From Sunxiuqinia elliptica (lineage in GTDB: Bacteria; Bacteroidota; Bacteroidia; Bacteroidales; Prolixibacteraceae), in contig NZ_FONW01000002.1 in assembly GCF_900113005.1 (NCBI RefSeq), positions 620,001-684,000 of the forward strand: DNA of 64,000 nt, written 5' to 3'. A model generated the notes under the pieces. The model ran no database searches. It was not told the DNA's origin and worked only from the letters and a program-made list of their open reading frames with translations. This document shows positions 35,291 through 44,309 of the stretch, in pieces (the first letter of the stretch is position 1; each line of letters begins with the position of its first letter). A program made the position numbers and the translations under genes.

Positions 35291-35330
35291 AAAGGCAATA
35301 GCAGTTTTGATGCTATTGCCTTTATTTTTT
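35291..35330. terminator. Terminator between TetR/DUF1348 unit and cutC
   Basis: AAAGGCAATAGCA and TGCTATTGCCTTT are perfectly complementary around a 7-base loop, followed by ATTTTTTT on the plus strand; the convergent cutC stop lies in the tail, so it may serve both strands. Confidence 0.88.
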
Positions 35331-35938
35331 TAGACAATTGCTTTGCCATGAAATTCAGTCGTTTGGATTGCTTGGCTTAAGTCTGCAAGGTTGTCGCGCG
35401 TGACTTTTCCTGCAGCAACAATGGTCAATTTGCCATTGGCTCGCTCAATCAACTGGTTTAGAATTTTAGTTCCTTCTTTTGCGGTTGCTTTAGTTCCGGA
35501 GGTCAGAAGCCGGTCAACACCAAGTTCAACCAAGGTGTCAATTCCTGCCAGCGGATTGGCTAATTCATCAAATGCTTTGTGGAACGTAACTTGCATTGGT
35601 CTTGCGCGCTCTACAAGCATGCGTGTATTGGCTACATCAATTTCGCCATCAGCAGTTAATAAGCCAAACACAACAGCTGGTACTCTCAACTCTTTACAGC
35701 GATCGATGTCTTCTTGCATGATTTCCAGTTCTTCAGCCGAGTAGGTGAAGTCTCCTCCGCGGGGGCGAATCATCACAAATGGAGGAATCTCCAGTTTTTC
35801 CATACAGGCTTTTATGGTTCCGTACGATGGCGTTGTGCCACCTACAGCCAGGTTTTCGCATAATTCAACACGGTCAGCTCCTGCTTGTTGAGCTGCAAGT
35901 GCTTGTGTGAAGTTTTCAATACAGGCTTCTTTTATCAT
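35330..35938 (-). CDS. cutC: CutC family protein
   Basis: TIM-barrel protein of 202 residues: EACIENFTQALAAQQAGADRVELCENLAVGGTTPS at the start, FVMIRPRGGDFTYS, and MQVTFHKAFDELANP with GVDRLLTSG. CutC was linked to copper homeostasis in E. coli, but its enzymatic role is unclear. It lacks about 40 C-terminal residues relative to the E. coli protein, as many Bacteroidota copies do. It lies 8 bases downstream of the flavoprotein gene's stop, suggesting an operon. Confidence 0.88.
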   Translation of the reverse strand: MIKEACIENFTQALAAQQAGADRVELCENLAVGGTTPSYGTIKACMEKLEIPPFVMIRPRGGDFTYSAEELEIMQEDIDRCKELRVPAVVFGLLTADGEIDVANTRMLVERARPMQVTFHKAFDELANPLAGIDTLVELGVDRLLTSGTKATAKEGTKILNQLIERANGKLTIVAAGKVTRDNLADLSQAIQTTEFHGKAIV

Positions 35939-35945
35939 CTCGTTT

Positions 35946-37241
35946 CTATTTTGTTGTATGGTTCTCGATATTCAGTTTTATGAAAGCGTTTGCTGCCAGC
36001 CAAGCCGTTGAGTAGGCAATCTGCAAGTTGTACCCACCGGTATTGGCATCCAGATCGAGGATTTCTCCTGCAAAGTATAGATTTTTAACCAGTTTTGATT
36101 GCATCGTTTTTCCATCAATTTCGCTGGTATTGATGCCGCCAGCAGTAATAATTGCCTCGCTATAACCGCGGTTGTCTGTTACTTCAAACTCAAAGTTTTT
36201 CATCAAAAGCATGATTTGTCTTCGCTCTTTTCCGGTAACCTGGTGGCCTTGTTTCTTGCCATCAAGTTGAAGTTGCTCCAAAAACACCGGGATAAGTTTA
36301 GAGGGAAGCCAGCCTTTGAAAATATTTTCAAGTTGTTTTTTCCCATTGGCATCCAAGTCCCGAATGAGTCGTGCATCCAGCTTGTTTTCGTCAAGGGCCG
36401 GTTTTAGGTCAATACTGATTTTTACCTTGTTTTTTTGAAGGAGTCCATCAACTGCCTGCCGACTAAGCGTTAGGATGATTGGGCCGGTTAAACCATAATG
36501 GGCAAACAACATTTCTCCGAATTCATCTTTCACTTTTTTGTTGTTTATCCAAAGGCTTGCCGATACGTTCTTTAAACTTAAGCCTTGTAATTGAGCAGCT
36601 AAAGAGCCGGAAGTAATGAGAGGGACCAAGGCCGGGCGAGTTTGTACCAAGCTGTGTCCAAGTTGCTGAGCCAATAAATAACCTTCGCCCGTTGAACCCG
36701 TTGCTGGGTAGGACTTTCCTCCGGTGCACAAAACAACTCCTTTCGCTTCCAGGGGCTCTTTCTGTCCGTTGCGCTCAGTTATAATTCCGGTTATCTGCCC
36801 TTGCTGGACCAACAATTCAATAACCCGAGAATTGCAGCTTAGTTCTACCCGTTGCTTCTTTACCCAACTCATCAGGGCATTCAGAACTTCCAAAGCACTG
36901 TTGCTGGTTGGAAATATCCGACCTCCGCGTTCAACAGTTGTTTCAACGCCTTCCTGCGTTAGCAGATTTACAATGTCTTTCGAGAAAAAGGCTCCAAAAG
37001 CAGGTTTGAGGTATTTTCCATTGGGAAAGATATTCTTAAAAAAGGCTGACTGGTAGGCATCATTGGAGACGTTGCAGCGCCCTTTTCCGGTGATCAGTAA
37101 TTTGCGTCCTGCCGATTTCATTTTTTCCACCAGCAATACCCGTGCTCCCTGGCTGGCTGCTCTTCCTGCTGCAATTAAGCCAGCTGGCCCGGCGCCAACT
37201 ACGATCAGGTCGTATTTGTTATTCAAGTTGTTGTGTCCCAT
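35946..37241 (-). CDS. HI0933-like (BaiN-type) FAD-dependent oxidoreductase
   Basis: Flavoprotein of 431 residues. The N-terminal FAD motif is DLIVVGAGPAGLIAAGRAASQGARVLLVEK with GRKLLITGKGRCNVSND. GVVLCTGGKSYPATGSTGEGYLLAQQLGH is in the middle, and the C-terminal FAD contact is NLYFAGEILDLDANTGGYNLQIAYSTA. The family includes a bile-acid oxidoreductase, but most members are of unknown substrate. The upstream TTG lies inside the promoter box, so ATG 37241 is used. Confidence 0.9.
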   Translation of the reverse strand: MGHNNLNNKYDLIVVGAGPAGLIAAGRAASQGARVLLVEKMKSAGRKLLITGKGRCNVSNDAYQSAFFKNIFPNGKYLKPAFGAFFSKDIVNLLTQEGVETTVERGGRIFPTSNSALEVLNALMSWVKKQRVELSCNSRVIELLVQQGQITGIITERNGQKEPLEAKGVVLCTGGKSYPATGSTGEGYLLAQQLGHSLVQTRPALVPLITSGSLAAQLQGLSLKNVSASLWINNKKVKDEFGEMLFAHYGLTGPIILTLSRQAVDGLLQKNKVKISIDLKPALDENKLDARLIRDLDANGKKQLENIFKGWLPSKLIPVFLEQLQLDGKKQGHQVTGKERRQIMLLMKNFEFEVTDNRGYSEAIITAGGINTSEIDGKTMQSKLVKNLYFAGEILDLDANTGGYNLQIAYSTAWLAANAFIKLNIENHTTK

Positions 37242-37259
37242 TCCGTTTTTTTGTGCTGC

Positions 37260-37267
37260 CAAAAGTA
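37260..37267 (-). promoter_or_regulatory. Candidate -7 box of the flavoprotein-cutC unit
   Basis: On the minus strand 37267-37260 reads TACTTTTG, matching TAnnTTTG, 18 bases before ATG 37241, giving a short leader and excluding upstream start codons. Confidence 0.5.
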
Positions 37268-37391
37268 CGCTTTTTAACGAACTTTTTGAATGAAACAGAA
37301 AAGCAGAAGAAATAACAACTGATTTGCAAAGAGGATAGAGCAGAGAGTAAGAGGGAGCACAGAGTTTCGGATGAAAAAATAGGAAACTAAA

Positions 37392-37413
37392 AAAGCAACC
37401 CGAAGGTTGCTTT
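37392..37413 (-). terminator. Terminator of the groES-type unit
   Basis: AAAGCAACC/GGTTGCTTT arms with a 4-base loop; on the minus strand it is followed by TTTTTTAG. It lies 62 bases after the GroES-like stop. Confidence 0.8.
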
Positions 37414-37474
37414 CTTTGTCAATTTGTTGTCTATTCTAATTTTTAATTGTTGGTAGAACTGTTAAGTTGATTGT

Positions 37475-37762
37475 TTAAATTGCTTCGGTTTCAACGACTT
37501 TGGAAAGGATGTCGGTGTAAGGAATCAATAGGTAGTGTTTGCCTTCAAAATCAATTTGAGTCCCTGAGTATTCTTTGTAGAGAACAACATCTCCAATCGC
37601 TACTTCAGCATTTTCAATGGCACTTAAGGCCACTACCTTCGCCGTTTTTTGTGACCCTTTGGCCGAATCAGGAATAATAATTCCGGCGGCAGTCTTTTGC
37701 TCCGATTTATCTTCGGTGAGTTCGAGTAAAACCTGTTGATTAATTGGTTGTAATTCTTTCAT
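37475..37762 (-). CDS. Orphan GroES-like co-chaperonin
   Basis: Protein of 95 residues with the Cpn10 fold pattern: LQPINQQVLLELTED, the mobile-loop region KTAAGIIIPDSAKGSQK containing the GroEL-contacting III-PD, and GDVVLYKEYSGTQIDFEGKHYLLIPYTDIL. No groEL is adjacent. It lacks the standard ADRVLV N-terminus and looks like a divergent paralogue. It is the third gene of a redox operon, 29 bases after the thioredoxin lipoprotein. It may serve a dedicated substrate or GroEL elsewhere in the genome. Confidence 0.85.
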   Translation of the reverse strand: MKELQPINQQVLLELTEDKSEQKTAAGIIIPDSAKGSQKTAKVVALSAIENAEVAIGDVVLYKEYSGTQIDFEGKHYLLIPYTDILSKVVETEAI

Positions 37763-37791
37763 TTGCTTAAAAATTTCAAACAAGGACTTTT

Positions 37792-38292
37792 TTACTTCTC
37801 CGTTAGCAGGTATTTTTTGATGTTATCAACAAACATCTGCTTTGTTTCAGCATTTGAACGTCCAATTCCTGCCATCATTACAGGCTTGCCTTCCAATGGA
37901 ATGTAAAGGAATGCTGGAATACTTTGGATTCCGAAAACACTGGCCAGCTCACGCTCTTTTTGGGTGTCAATCTTGTAAACATCAACTTTGCCGGCATACT
38001 CCTGTGAAACTTCGTCCAGAATTGGAGAAGCAATGCGGCAAGGACCACACCAATCTGCATAAAAGTCGATGATGGCAGGCTTGTCACCCAGAAATTTCCA
38101 CTCATCGGGCGAGTCCTGGTAATTCCATACGTTAGATAAAAACTGGTCTTTTGAAATGAGCGTGGTGCCTCCTTCTTTGTCTTGAGCCACGGTTGTTTTT
38201 TTCGATGATTCTTTGTTTTCTGATGTGTTTCCATTTGCACAGCCAGCTGTTGCTATTGCTGCTAATGCAATCATTGCTAATAATTTTCTCAT
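37792..38292 (-). CDS. Thioredoxin-domain lipoprotein
   Basis: Protein of 166 residues. The N-terminal lipobox LAMIALAAIATAGCANGN predicts membrane anchoring outside the cytoplasm. The thioredoxin domain (about 60-160) has the full active site FYADWCGPCRIASPILDEVS and the cis-Pro IQSIPAFLYIPLEGKPV. Its start codon overlaps the stop of the upstream Trx-Grx fusion gene (ATGA), so the two are translationally coupled. It probably reduces periplasmic disulfides. Confidence 0.92.
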   Translation of the reverse strand: MRKLLAMIALAAIATAGCANGNTSENKESSKKTTVAQDKEGGTTLISKDQFLSNVWNYQDSPDEWKFLGDKPAIIDFYADWCGPCRIASPILDEVSQEYAGKVDVYKIDTQKERELASVFGIQSIPAFLYIPLEGKPVMMAGIGRSNAETKQMFVDNIKKYLLTEK

Positions 38293-38879
38293 GGTATTTT
38301 TATTAATTGATTATTTAATAATTGGTCGATTCTCGTTCGGTCAAAACCGATAATAATTTGTCCATTAATGTCAGTTTGTGGCACTCCTTGTTGTCCGCTT
38401 CGTTGCACCATTTGGGCTGCCATTTTTTCATCCCGGCTAACATCAATCTCACTAAAAGTCACTTGATGACTACGTAAGTAGCTTTTAAGTGTGTTACACC
38501 AGCTACAGGTTGGCGTGGTATAAACGATAACTCTGGCCGGGGCGTTTTGTTCGTTCCTGCTGGTGGGAGTAGGTGTTTTTCCTCCGATTAGCTGAGAATA
38601 GTAAGCCGGTGTTTGAGTTCCTTTAATTACTTGCGCTAAACGCTTGCCCTGGAAAACTAAAAAAGCAGGCGCTGTATTAATTTCATACTGCAAATGGACA
38701 TCTCGAACTTGTGCTACATCGCATAAATAAACTGGTGTACCTTCGGAGATATCTGCTGTTTTCAAATTTAGCAGTGCTTCCTCGCTGAGTGAAGATCCTT
38801 TCTTGTAAAGCAACAAAAAGCTTGAATTGTGCTGTGTTAAAAGCGAAGCCAGTTCTTGATATGATGCAATGTTTCTCAT
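38289..38879 (-). CDS. Thioredoxin-like/glutaredoxin fusion protein
   Basis: Cytoplasmic protein of 196 residues. The N-terminal half is thioredoxin-like (VYLCDVAQVRDVHLQYEINTAPAFLVFQGKRL) but has KKGSSLSEE where the CxxC should be, so it is redox-inactive. The C-terminal half is a glutaredoxin with an active site (VIVYTTPTCSWCNTLKSYLRSHQVTFSEIDVS) and cis-Pro GVPQTDING, of the Uxx-star/NrdH-like type. First gene of the operon with the thioredoxin lipoprotein and GroES-like gene. Confidence 0.87.
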   Translation of the reverse strand: MRNIASYQELASLLTQHNSSFLLLYKKGSSLSEEALLNLKTADISEGTPVYLCDVAQVRDVHLQYEINTAPAFLVFQGKRLAQVIKGTQTPAYYSQLIGGKTPTPTSRNEQNAPARVIVYTTPTCSWCNTLKSYLRSHQVTFSEIDVSRDEKMAAQMVQRSGQQGVPQTDINGQIIIGFDRTRIDQLLNNQLIKIP

Positions 38880-38896
38880 GTTTAAATATAGAAATT

Positions 38897-38904
38897 CAAA
38901 TATA
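38897..38904 (-). promoter_or_regulatory. Candidate -7 box of the redox operon
   Basis: On the minus strand 38904-38897 reads TATATTTG, matching TAnnTTTG, 18 bases before the start codon. The -33 spacing is not satisfied by any TTTG. Confidence 0.4.
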
Positions 38905-39052
38905 TAGAAAATTATATATCAATGAGCATGCCAAAACGGGAATCTGTTTTTTTTGGCAGAAAGCAAATTTTTTTTTAATCGAACGCAACCTTTCATACCC
39001 CCTGTAAATCTATAGGATGTACTATTAAATTTTTTTAGAAAAGGAGAGAACA

Positions 39053-39733
39053 ATGAAAAGGTTTTTGAAATTTGGATTAATCGGGTTACTAGCAGTCACA
39101 CTGTTTAGTTGCGATTTTGACGATGATGGTTATTCGTTGGATAATTTTTGGGTTGGTTTTGGGATTATCAATGCTGAAAGCGGCTCAGGTTATACGATTA
39201 AAATGGATGATGGATCGGAGCTTTTCCCGGTTGCAGGTTATCCTTACTGGGATGATTTGGAGGACAGTACACGAGTACTTGTAAATTTCACAATTCTGGA
39301 TGATAAAACAGTCGATGAGGAACATGAACAGTACTATGTGCGTGTCAATTCGGTCAAAGATATTTTATTTAAGGGAGTTCTGGATATCACAGAAGCAATT
39401 GAAGACAGTATCGGTAACGATCCGGTTCATGTTGATGATATCTGGGCAACCAACAACATGCTGACTTTCGAGCTGGATTATTTTGGAAGTGGCGGTATTC
39501 ACTACGTAAACTTAGTGAAGCAGCCCGGTGATATTACGCCTGATGATGAGCCAATTCAGTTGGAGTTACGTCATAATGACCGGGACGATCAGCCAATCTA
39601 CAGGATGTCAGCATTTGTAACCTTTGACCTCAGTTCGCTGCAAATTGCAGGGCAGGACAGTGTTCAATATACGGTTACTGGAAAAGATTATGAAGGAGAA
39701 GTTTTTGAATACGACGGCGTTTATCGATATTGA
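39053..39733 (+). CDS. NigD-like lipoprotein
   Basis: Protein of 226 residues with a lipoprotein signal (LIGLLAVTLFSCDFDDDGYS; Cys at about 18). The NigD-like two-domain layout is visible: an N-terminal OB-like part (VGFGIINAESGSGYTIKMDDGSELFPVAG) and a C-terminal beta domain (LVKQPGDITPDDEPIQLELRHNDRDD). The family is common in Bacteroidota, first described with bacteriocin-like operons; function unknown. Monocistronic with a strong terminator. Confidence 0.85.
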   Translation: MKRFLKFGLIGLLAVTLFSCDFDDDGYSLDNFWVGFGIINAESGSGYTIKMDDGSELFPVAGYPYWDDLEDSTRVLVNFTILDDKTVDEEHEQYYVRVNSVKDILFKGVLDITEAIEDSIGNDPVHVDDIWATNNMLTFELDYFGSGGIHYVNLVKQPGDITPDDEPIQLELRHNDRDDQPIYRMSAFVTFDLSSLQIAGQDSVQYTVTGKDYEGEVFEYDGVYRY

Positions 39734-39763
39734 TGGGTGATTGCATCAATTGGTTAAGATGAT

Positions 39764-39797
39764 AGCGCTTGTCTCTTTGTGAGACAGGCGCTTTTTC
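39764..39797 (+). terminator. Intrinsic terminator after NigD-like gene
   Basis: Arms AGCGCTTGTCTC and GAGACAGGCGCT, with one mismatch, are followed by TTTTC. Confidence 0.85.
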
Positions 39798-39882
39798 ATT
39801 GATATTCGTAACTAACTTGCTGGAATCATTTTATTATTCTTTTCAAAGCTGTATTTTTCGGATTCTGAAAAATAAACAACAC

Positions 39883-41976
39883 ATGAAGAAATTAGTTATT
39901 TTACCTGTTTTGGCCTTATTACTAAGTGTTGGAACAAAACAAAAATCTATGGCAGAAGAAAATAAAACCTATGTGCCGGATACTCCAAAGCTCAGTTCTG
40001 ATGTAATGACTCCGGAAGTGCTGTGGTCATTTGGTCGCATTGGGAATACGGAGCTATCGCCAGATGGAAAAACGGTACTGTTTGGCGTAACGTATTATCA
40101 TATTGATGAAAACAAACCTTATCGCGAGCTTTATACCGTTCCGGTAAAAGGTGGAGATGTTAAGCAAATTACGAATACGGCTTTAAATGAGTCAGGAGCA
40201 CAATGGCGTCCAGACGGGAAAAAAATAGGGTACTTATTTGCCAAAGATGGCGACATGCAACTTTGGGAAATGAATCCGGATGGATCAAATCCGACTCAAA
40301 TTAGTGCTATCGAAGGCGGAATTAGTGGGTTTAAGTATTCGCCGGATCAAAAGCACATTCTTTATGTGAAAGCGATAAAACTGGATGAGACCATCAATGA
40401 TCTGTTTCCTGATATGCCAAAAGCCAATGCCAGGCTTGAAAATGACCTGATGTATCGTCATTGGGATAGTTGGCATGATTATACTTACAACCATCCTTTT
40501 ATTGCGGCTTATGGTGAAGGAATGATCACTGCCGGTACGGATTTATTGGAGGGAAAAAGATACGATAGCCCTGGTAAACCTTTTGATGGGATTGAGGAAC
40601 TCGCATGGAGTCCCGATGGCAAGCAAGTGGTTTATTCGTGCAAGAAGATGACCGGAAAAGCTTATTCTTTGTCCACCAACTCTGATTTGTATTTGTATGA
40701 TTTGGCTTCGAAAAAGACAGTCAATCTGACCGAGGAAAACAAGGGCTACGATAAAAGTCCAACCTTCTCGCCCGATGGATCGAAACTGGCATGGACAAGC
40801 ATGGAGCGCGATGGCTATGAAGCTGATCAAACCCGCGTGTTTGTTCGCGATATGAAAACAGGTAAAACAACAAATTATTCAAAAGACTGGGAACAGCATG
40901 CTGCGCATTTGAGTTGGTCCAGAGATGGTCAGTCAATCTTTTTCATTAGTGATATTCACGCTACCGATGAAATTTACCAATTGGATTTGGCAAGTGGAAA
41001 GATTGATCGTTTGACCGATGGTGTACACAATTACCAGACAGTGGTTGAAACAGCAGACGGACAATTGGTTGCTCAAAAAGTATCCATGTCTCAGCCAGCT
41101 GAGTTGTATGTGGTTAATCCCAAAAACGGGAAAGATGAGCCATTAACAGCTGTCAACAAAGGAACTCTGGATCAGCTGGAAATGGGGAAAGTTGAAGAAC
41201 GCTGGGTAAAAACAGTTGATGATAAGGAGATGTTGGTGTGGGTGATTTATCCTCCTCATTTCGACCCAAATAAGAAATACCCGACACTTTTGTATTGCCA
41301 AGGTGGGCCACAAGGAACGGTTAGCCAATTTTGGTCGTATCGCTGGAATTTCCAAATGATGGCTGCTAATGATTACATCATTGTTGCTCCTAACCGCCGT
41401 GGTTTACCAGGCTTTGGCATGGAATGGCTGGAGCAAATCAGTAAAGACTATGGTGGTTTGAATATTCAGGATTATTTCTCGGCAATTGATGCTTTGGCCA
41501 AAGAACCATTTGTAGATGAAAATCGCTTAGGTGCTGTTGGCGCAAGCTATGGTGGCTTTTCTGTGAACTACCTGGCAGGGCATCACGAAGGACGCTTCAA
41601 AGCATTTATTTCGCACTGTGGAATCTTCAATTTTGACCAGATGTATGTTACTACCGAAGAGATGTGGTTTGAAAACTGGGATATTGGCGGCCCGTATTGG
41701 GATAAGAGCAACCAAGTTGCCCAACGTTCCTATTCTTTCTCTCCGCACTTGTTTGTCGAAAAGTGGGATACGCCAATCTTGGTTATTCATGGCGAAAAAG
41801 ATTTCCGTATTCCTTACACACAAGGTATGGGAGCATTTAATGCTGCGGTATTGCGGGATGTTCCTGCTCAGTTCTTGTACTTTCCAGAGGAAAGCCACTG
41901 GGTAACTTCAGCGCAAAATGGAATTGTTTGGCAGCGTGTTTTTAAAAACTGGCTTGATAAGTGGTTGAAAAAATAG
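39883..41976 (+). CDS. S9-family peptidase (prolyl oligopeptidase / dipeptidyl aminopeptidase type), exported
   Basis: Protein of 697 residues. It has a signal peptide (KKLVILPVLALLLSVG), a WD40/TolB-like beta-propeller from about 40 to 430 (repeats such as GNTELSPDGKTVLFG and ELAWSPDGKQVVYS), and a C-terminal alpha/beta hydrolase. Nucleophile Ser about 554 is in GAVGASYGGFSVNYLAG, Asp about 640 in HGEKDFRIPYTQG, and His about 671 in ESHWV. It cleaves short oligopeptides in the periplasm. ATG 39883 is used; upstream in-frame codons overlap a terminator. Confidence 0.93.
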   Translation: MKKLVILPVLALLLSVGTKQKSMAEENKTYVPDTPKLSSDVMTPEVLWSFGRIGNTELSPDGKTVLFGVTYYHIDENKPYRELYTVPVKGGDVKQITNTALNESGAQWRPDGKKIGYLFAKDGDMQLWEMNPDGSNPTQISAIEGGISGFKYSPDQKHILYVKAIKLDETINDLFPDMPKANARLENDLMYRHWDSWHDYTYNHPFIAAYGEGMITAGTDLLEGKRYDSPGKPFDGIEELAWSPDGKQVVYSCKKMTGKAYSLSTNSDLYLYDLASKKTVNLTEENKGYDKSPTFSPDGSKLAWTSMERDGYEADQTRVFVRDMKTGKTTNYSKDWEQHAAHLSWSRDGQSIFFISDIHATDEIYQLDLASGKIDRLTDGVHNYQTVVETADGQLVAQKVSMSQPAELYVVNPKNGKDEPLTAVNKGTLDQLEMGKVEERWVKTVDDKEMLVWVIYPPHFDPNKKYPTLLYCQGGPQGTVSQFWSYRWNFQMMAANDYIIVAPNRRGLPGFGMEWLEQISKDYGGLNIQDYFSAIDALAKEPFVDENRLGAVGASYGGFSVNYLAGHHEGRFKAFISHCGIFNFDQMYVTTEEMWFENWDIGGPYWDKSNQVAQRSYSFSPHLFVEKWDTPILVIHGEKDFRIPYTQGMGAFNAAVLRDVPAQFLYFPEESHWVTSAQNGIVWQRVFKNWLDKWLKK

Positions 41977-42004
41977 TACTACAAATAGCTGACTAAGCAA
42001 ATGA

Positions 42005-42042
42005 AATGGGAATAAAGGTGTAGCATTTATTCCCATTTTTCT
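42005..42042 (+). terminator. Intrinsic terminator after S9 peptidase gene
   Basis: AATGGGAATAAA and TTTATTCCCATT are perfectly complementary around a 9-base loop, followed by TTTCTTTTT. Confidence 0.85.
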
Positions 42043-42088
42043 TTTTAGATGTGAATTGGTATGAAGTGATTGTGTTGGGTCTCTTTTT

Positions 42089-43813
42089 TTAGCGAATAAT
42101 ATTTTGGGTTGAATTTACTGCCTTTTCCGCATGGCGAACAATCTCAATAGGAATTGATAAAATAAAGGTGCTACCTTCATTTTGAATCGATTGTACCGTA
42201 AGATCTCCGCCTAGAATTTTTGTGATTCTTTTAGAAATAGCTAAGCCCACTCCAATACCATTGTAGGCTCTTGTCGAAGAGTCGTCAGCTTGCCGGAAGA
42301 AGTCAAAAATGAGTTGTTGCTGATGTTGCGCAATGCCAATTCCTGTATCTTTAATTTTAAATGAAAGCTTTTTGTTCGTAAGTTCAGCCTGATATTCAAT
42401 ACTTCCTGATTTGGTAAACTTGATGGCATTTTTCAACAAATTGACGATAATTTGATTGATTTTACTGGTATCAACCAGAAATTGAGCATTGGAGAAAGCA
42501 GGAGAGGACTTGTAAACTAATTTGATGTTTTTAGCTTTGTCCGAAGATCGAAGCATCTCATCCAACAAGGTTTTGTGCTGCATGAAGATATCATTTCCCC
42601 CAATCTTTTCCTTTCGAACCTGCACATAGGACTCATCGGCCAAAGCCAGATTGAGAATATCTTCAATGATAAGAAGTAGGTTTTTCCCGCTTTTATAAAT
42701 TTTATCCGCAAAAGAACTCACTTCTTGTGGCGGAATTTTATTCATCCGCAACAACTCGCTGAATCCCAGGATGTGATGTAGTGGGGTTCTTAGTTCGTGG
42801 TTGATTGTTGCTAAAAAGGCCGACTTTATTTGGTCGCTCTCTTCTGCTTTTTCTTTAGCCTTAACTAATACTTCCTGATGAATTTTGGCATTAAATGCAT
42901 TGGCAATTGTATGGGCCACCGTTTTGATCAGGTGAATATCTGCCTCGGGCCATTCTTTTTCTTTGCGGACGGAATCGAAACCGATAAAGCCCATCAGATT
43001 CTTCTGAAAATGGATAGGAACAACCAATAAGGAGGTGATGTCTTGCTGCAGTAAAACTTCTTTTTCAGCAACTGCATCACGTGGCATATCCTTGACTTGC
43101 TTAATATAGATGTGTTGCAGTTTATTGAGCCTTTTCATCCACCAGGCAAACAAAGATGTTGGCAAATCTTGCAAATGCTCCATTTCTGATTGGATACCAG
43201 AACCACACCACTCATGGGTGTTAAACATGATGGAGTTATGTTTTCGAAATTGAAAAACATAGCATCGATCGATATTCAGAAATTGGCCAACCTTTTTTAA
43301 GGCTTGATTGATAACTTTGTCTGTTTCATGAATTTGGATGCCAACAAAATCCGAAGATATTCCTGATACCAGTTGCTCGATTTCGTAGCGGTAGTGTAGA
43401 TCTTTTTTTGACTGGTATAACTCAGAGACATCGGTTAGCGTTCCGCTTAGAGCTTTGGTGTAACCTAAAGAATCGGCTTCTGATACCCCTCCATTAATTT
43501 GTGTCCACACCCAGCTGCCATCCTTATGTTTGAGTCGCATGCGGAAGGTGAAATGCTTTTTGCCAGCTTGAGTTGCAGCGTAAAGGCTGTCGGCCATAAG
43601 CCGTTGGTCTTCCGGGTGGCAAAGCTTGAACCATTGTTGAAAAGTAAGTGTGATCAATTCGTCAGAGGAGTGACCAATAATTTGAGCCCACGTGTCATTG
43701 ACAGTAACTTCATTACTTTCGGTGTCGAGATGCCAAATACCTATCTGAGCGGTATCAAAAGCACTTTGGAGGATGCTTTCGCGTGTTTGTACTATTTTTT
43801 GTCTTTGTTCCAA
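42089..43813 (-). CDS. PAS-GAF sensor histidine kinase
   Basis: Soluble kinase of 574 residues. A PAS domain is at about 15-130 (AQIGIWHLDTESNEVTVNDTWAQIIG; PAC VSELYQ), a GAF domain at about 165-310, then the HisKA box with His about 339 in FLATINHELRTPLHHILGFSELL. The HATPase has N-box VNLLKNAIKFTKSG, G1 DTGIGIA and G2 GIGVGLAIS. No membrane segment and no partner response regulator adjacent. The start is TTG 43813, because an in-frame stop precedes it directly. Confidence 0.9.
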   Translation of the reverse strand: MEQRQKIVQTRESILQSAFDTAQIGIWHLDTESNEVTVNDTWAQIIGHSSDELITLTFQQWFKLCHPEDQRLMADSLYAATQAGKKHFTFRMRLKHKDGSWVWTQINGGVSEADSLGYTKALSGTLTDVSELYQSKKDLHYRYEIEQLVSGISSDFVGIQIHETDKVINQALKKVGQFLNIDRCYVFQFRKHNSIMFNTHEWCGSGIQSEMEHLQDLPTSLFAWWMKRLNKLQHIYIKQVKDMPRDAVAEKEVLLQQDITSLLVVPIHFQKNLMGFIGFDSVRKEKEWPEADIHLIKTVAHTIANAFNAKIHQEVLVKAKEKAEESDQIKSAFLATINHELRTPLHHILGFSELLRMNKIPPQEVSSFADKIYKSGKNLLLIIEDILNLALADESYVQVRKEKIGGNDIFMQHKTLLDEMLRSSDKAKNIKLVYKSSPAFSNAQFLVDTSKINQIIVNLLKNAIKFTKSGSIEYQAELTNKKLSFKIKDTGIGIAQHQQQLIFDFFRQADDSSTRAYNGIGVGLAISKRITKILGGDLTVQSIQNEGSTFILSIPIEIVRHAEKAVNSTQNIIR

Positions 43814-44309
43814 CTATCTCTGTTTTGGCTTGCGAAATTACAAATCAATTTGCTGTCTCTTCTGATTATTATCAGGTTTTAACATTTATTAGTACCGAAC
43901 AGAACAATCAATAAAACACTGAGTTGAGCTATTTGAATTGGTGGCTATACTGTTTGGCCGACTAGCTCAGGCTTCTCTATTAAAATTACGAATTTCACCT
44001 AATCAAAAACTAAAGGTGAAAAAAATCTTATTCACACGAAATTAACAATTGAATTGTTGCCAAACCACTTTTAGCCCAAACGGACTTGAAAATCCTGTAA
44101 GCTTTGTTATATATAGGATATAGCTATGTGTTACGCTCTTTCTTTTCGTGTGGCTATTTTCAGGTAAGAAAAAGTATGTTAGCCTTTTGTATGAATTTTT
44201 AAGCGTTGTAGTCTAATATTTTTGCTGAACAAACGTCAGATTTTATTGGGACTCTTGCCGTAATTCATTAAAATTCACCAGTTATTTGTTCAATAACTGG
44301 TGCCCGATA
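43814..44309. other. Intergenic region between kinase and pgl
   Basis: 496 AT-rich bases. They hold a short hairpin TTCACC/GGTGAA near 44000 followed by A-rich DNA on the plus strand (T-rich on minus), and the pgl terminator at the right end. No ORF with coding character and no recognisable RNA gene. Confidence 0.4.
44276..44302 (-). terminator. Terminator of zwf-pgl unit
   Basis: CACCAGTTATT and AATAACTGGTG form a perfect 11-bp stem with a 5-base loop 8 bases after the pgl stop; on the minus strand followed by AATTTTAA, so a weak T-run. Confidence 0.7.
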
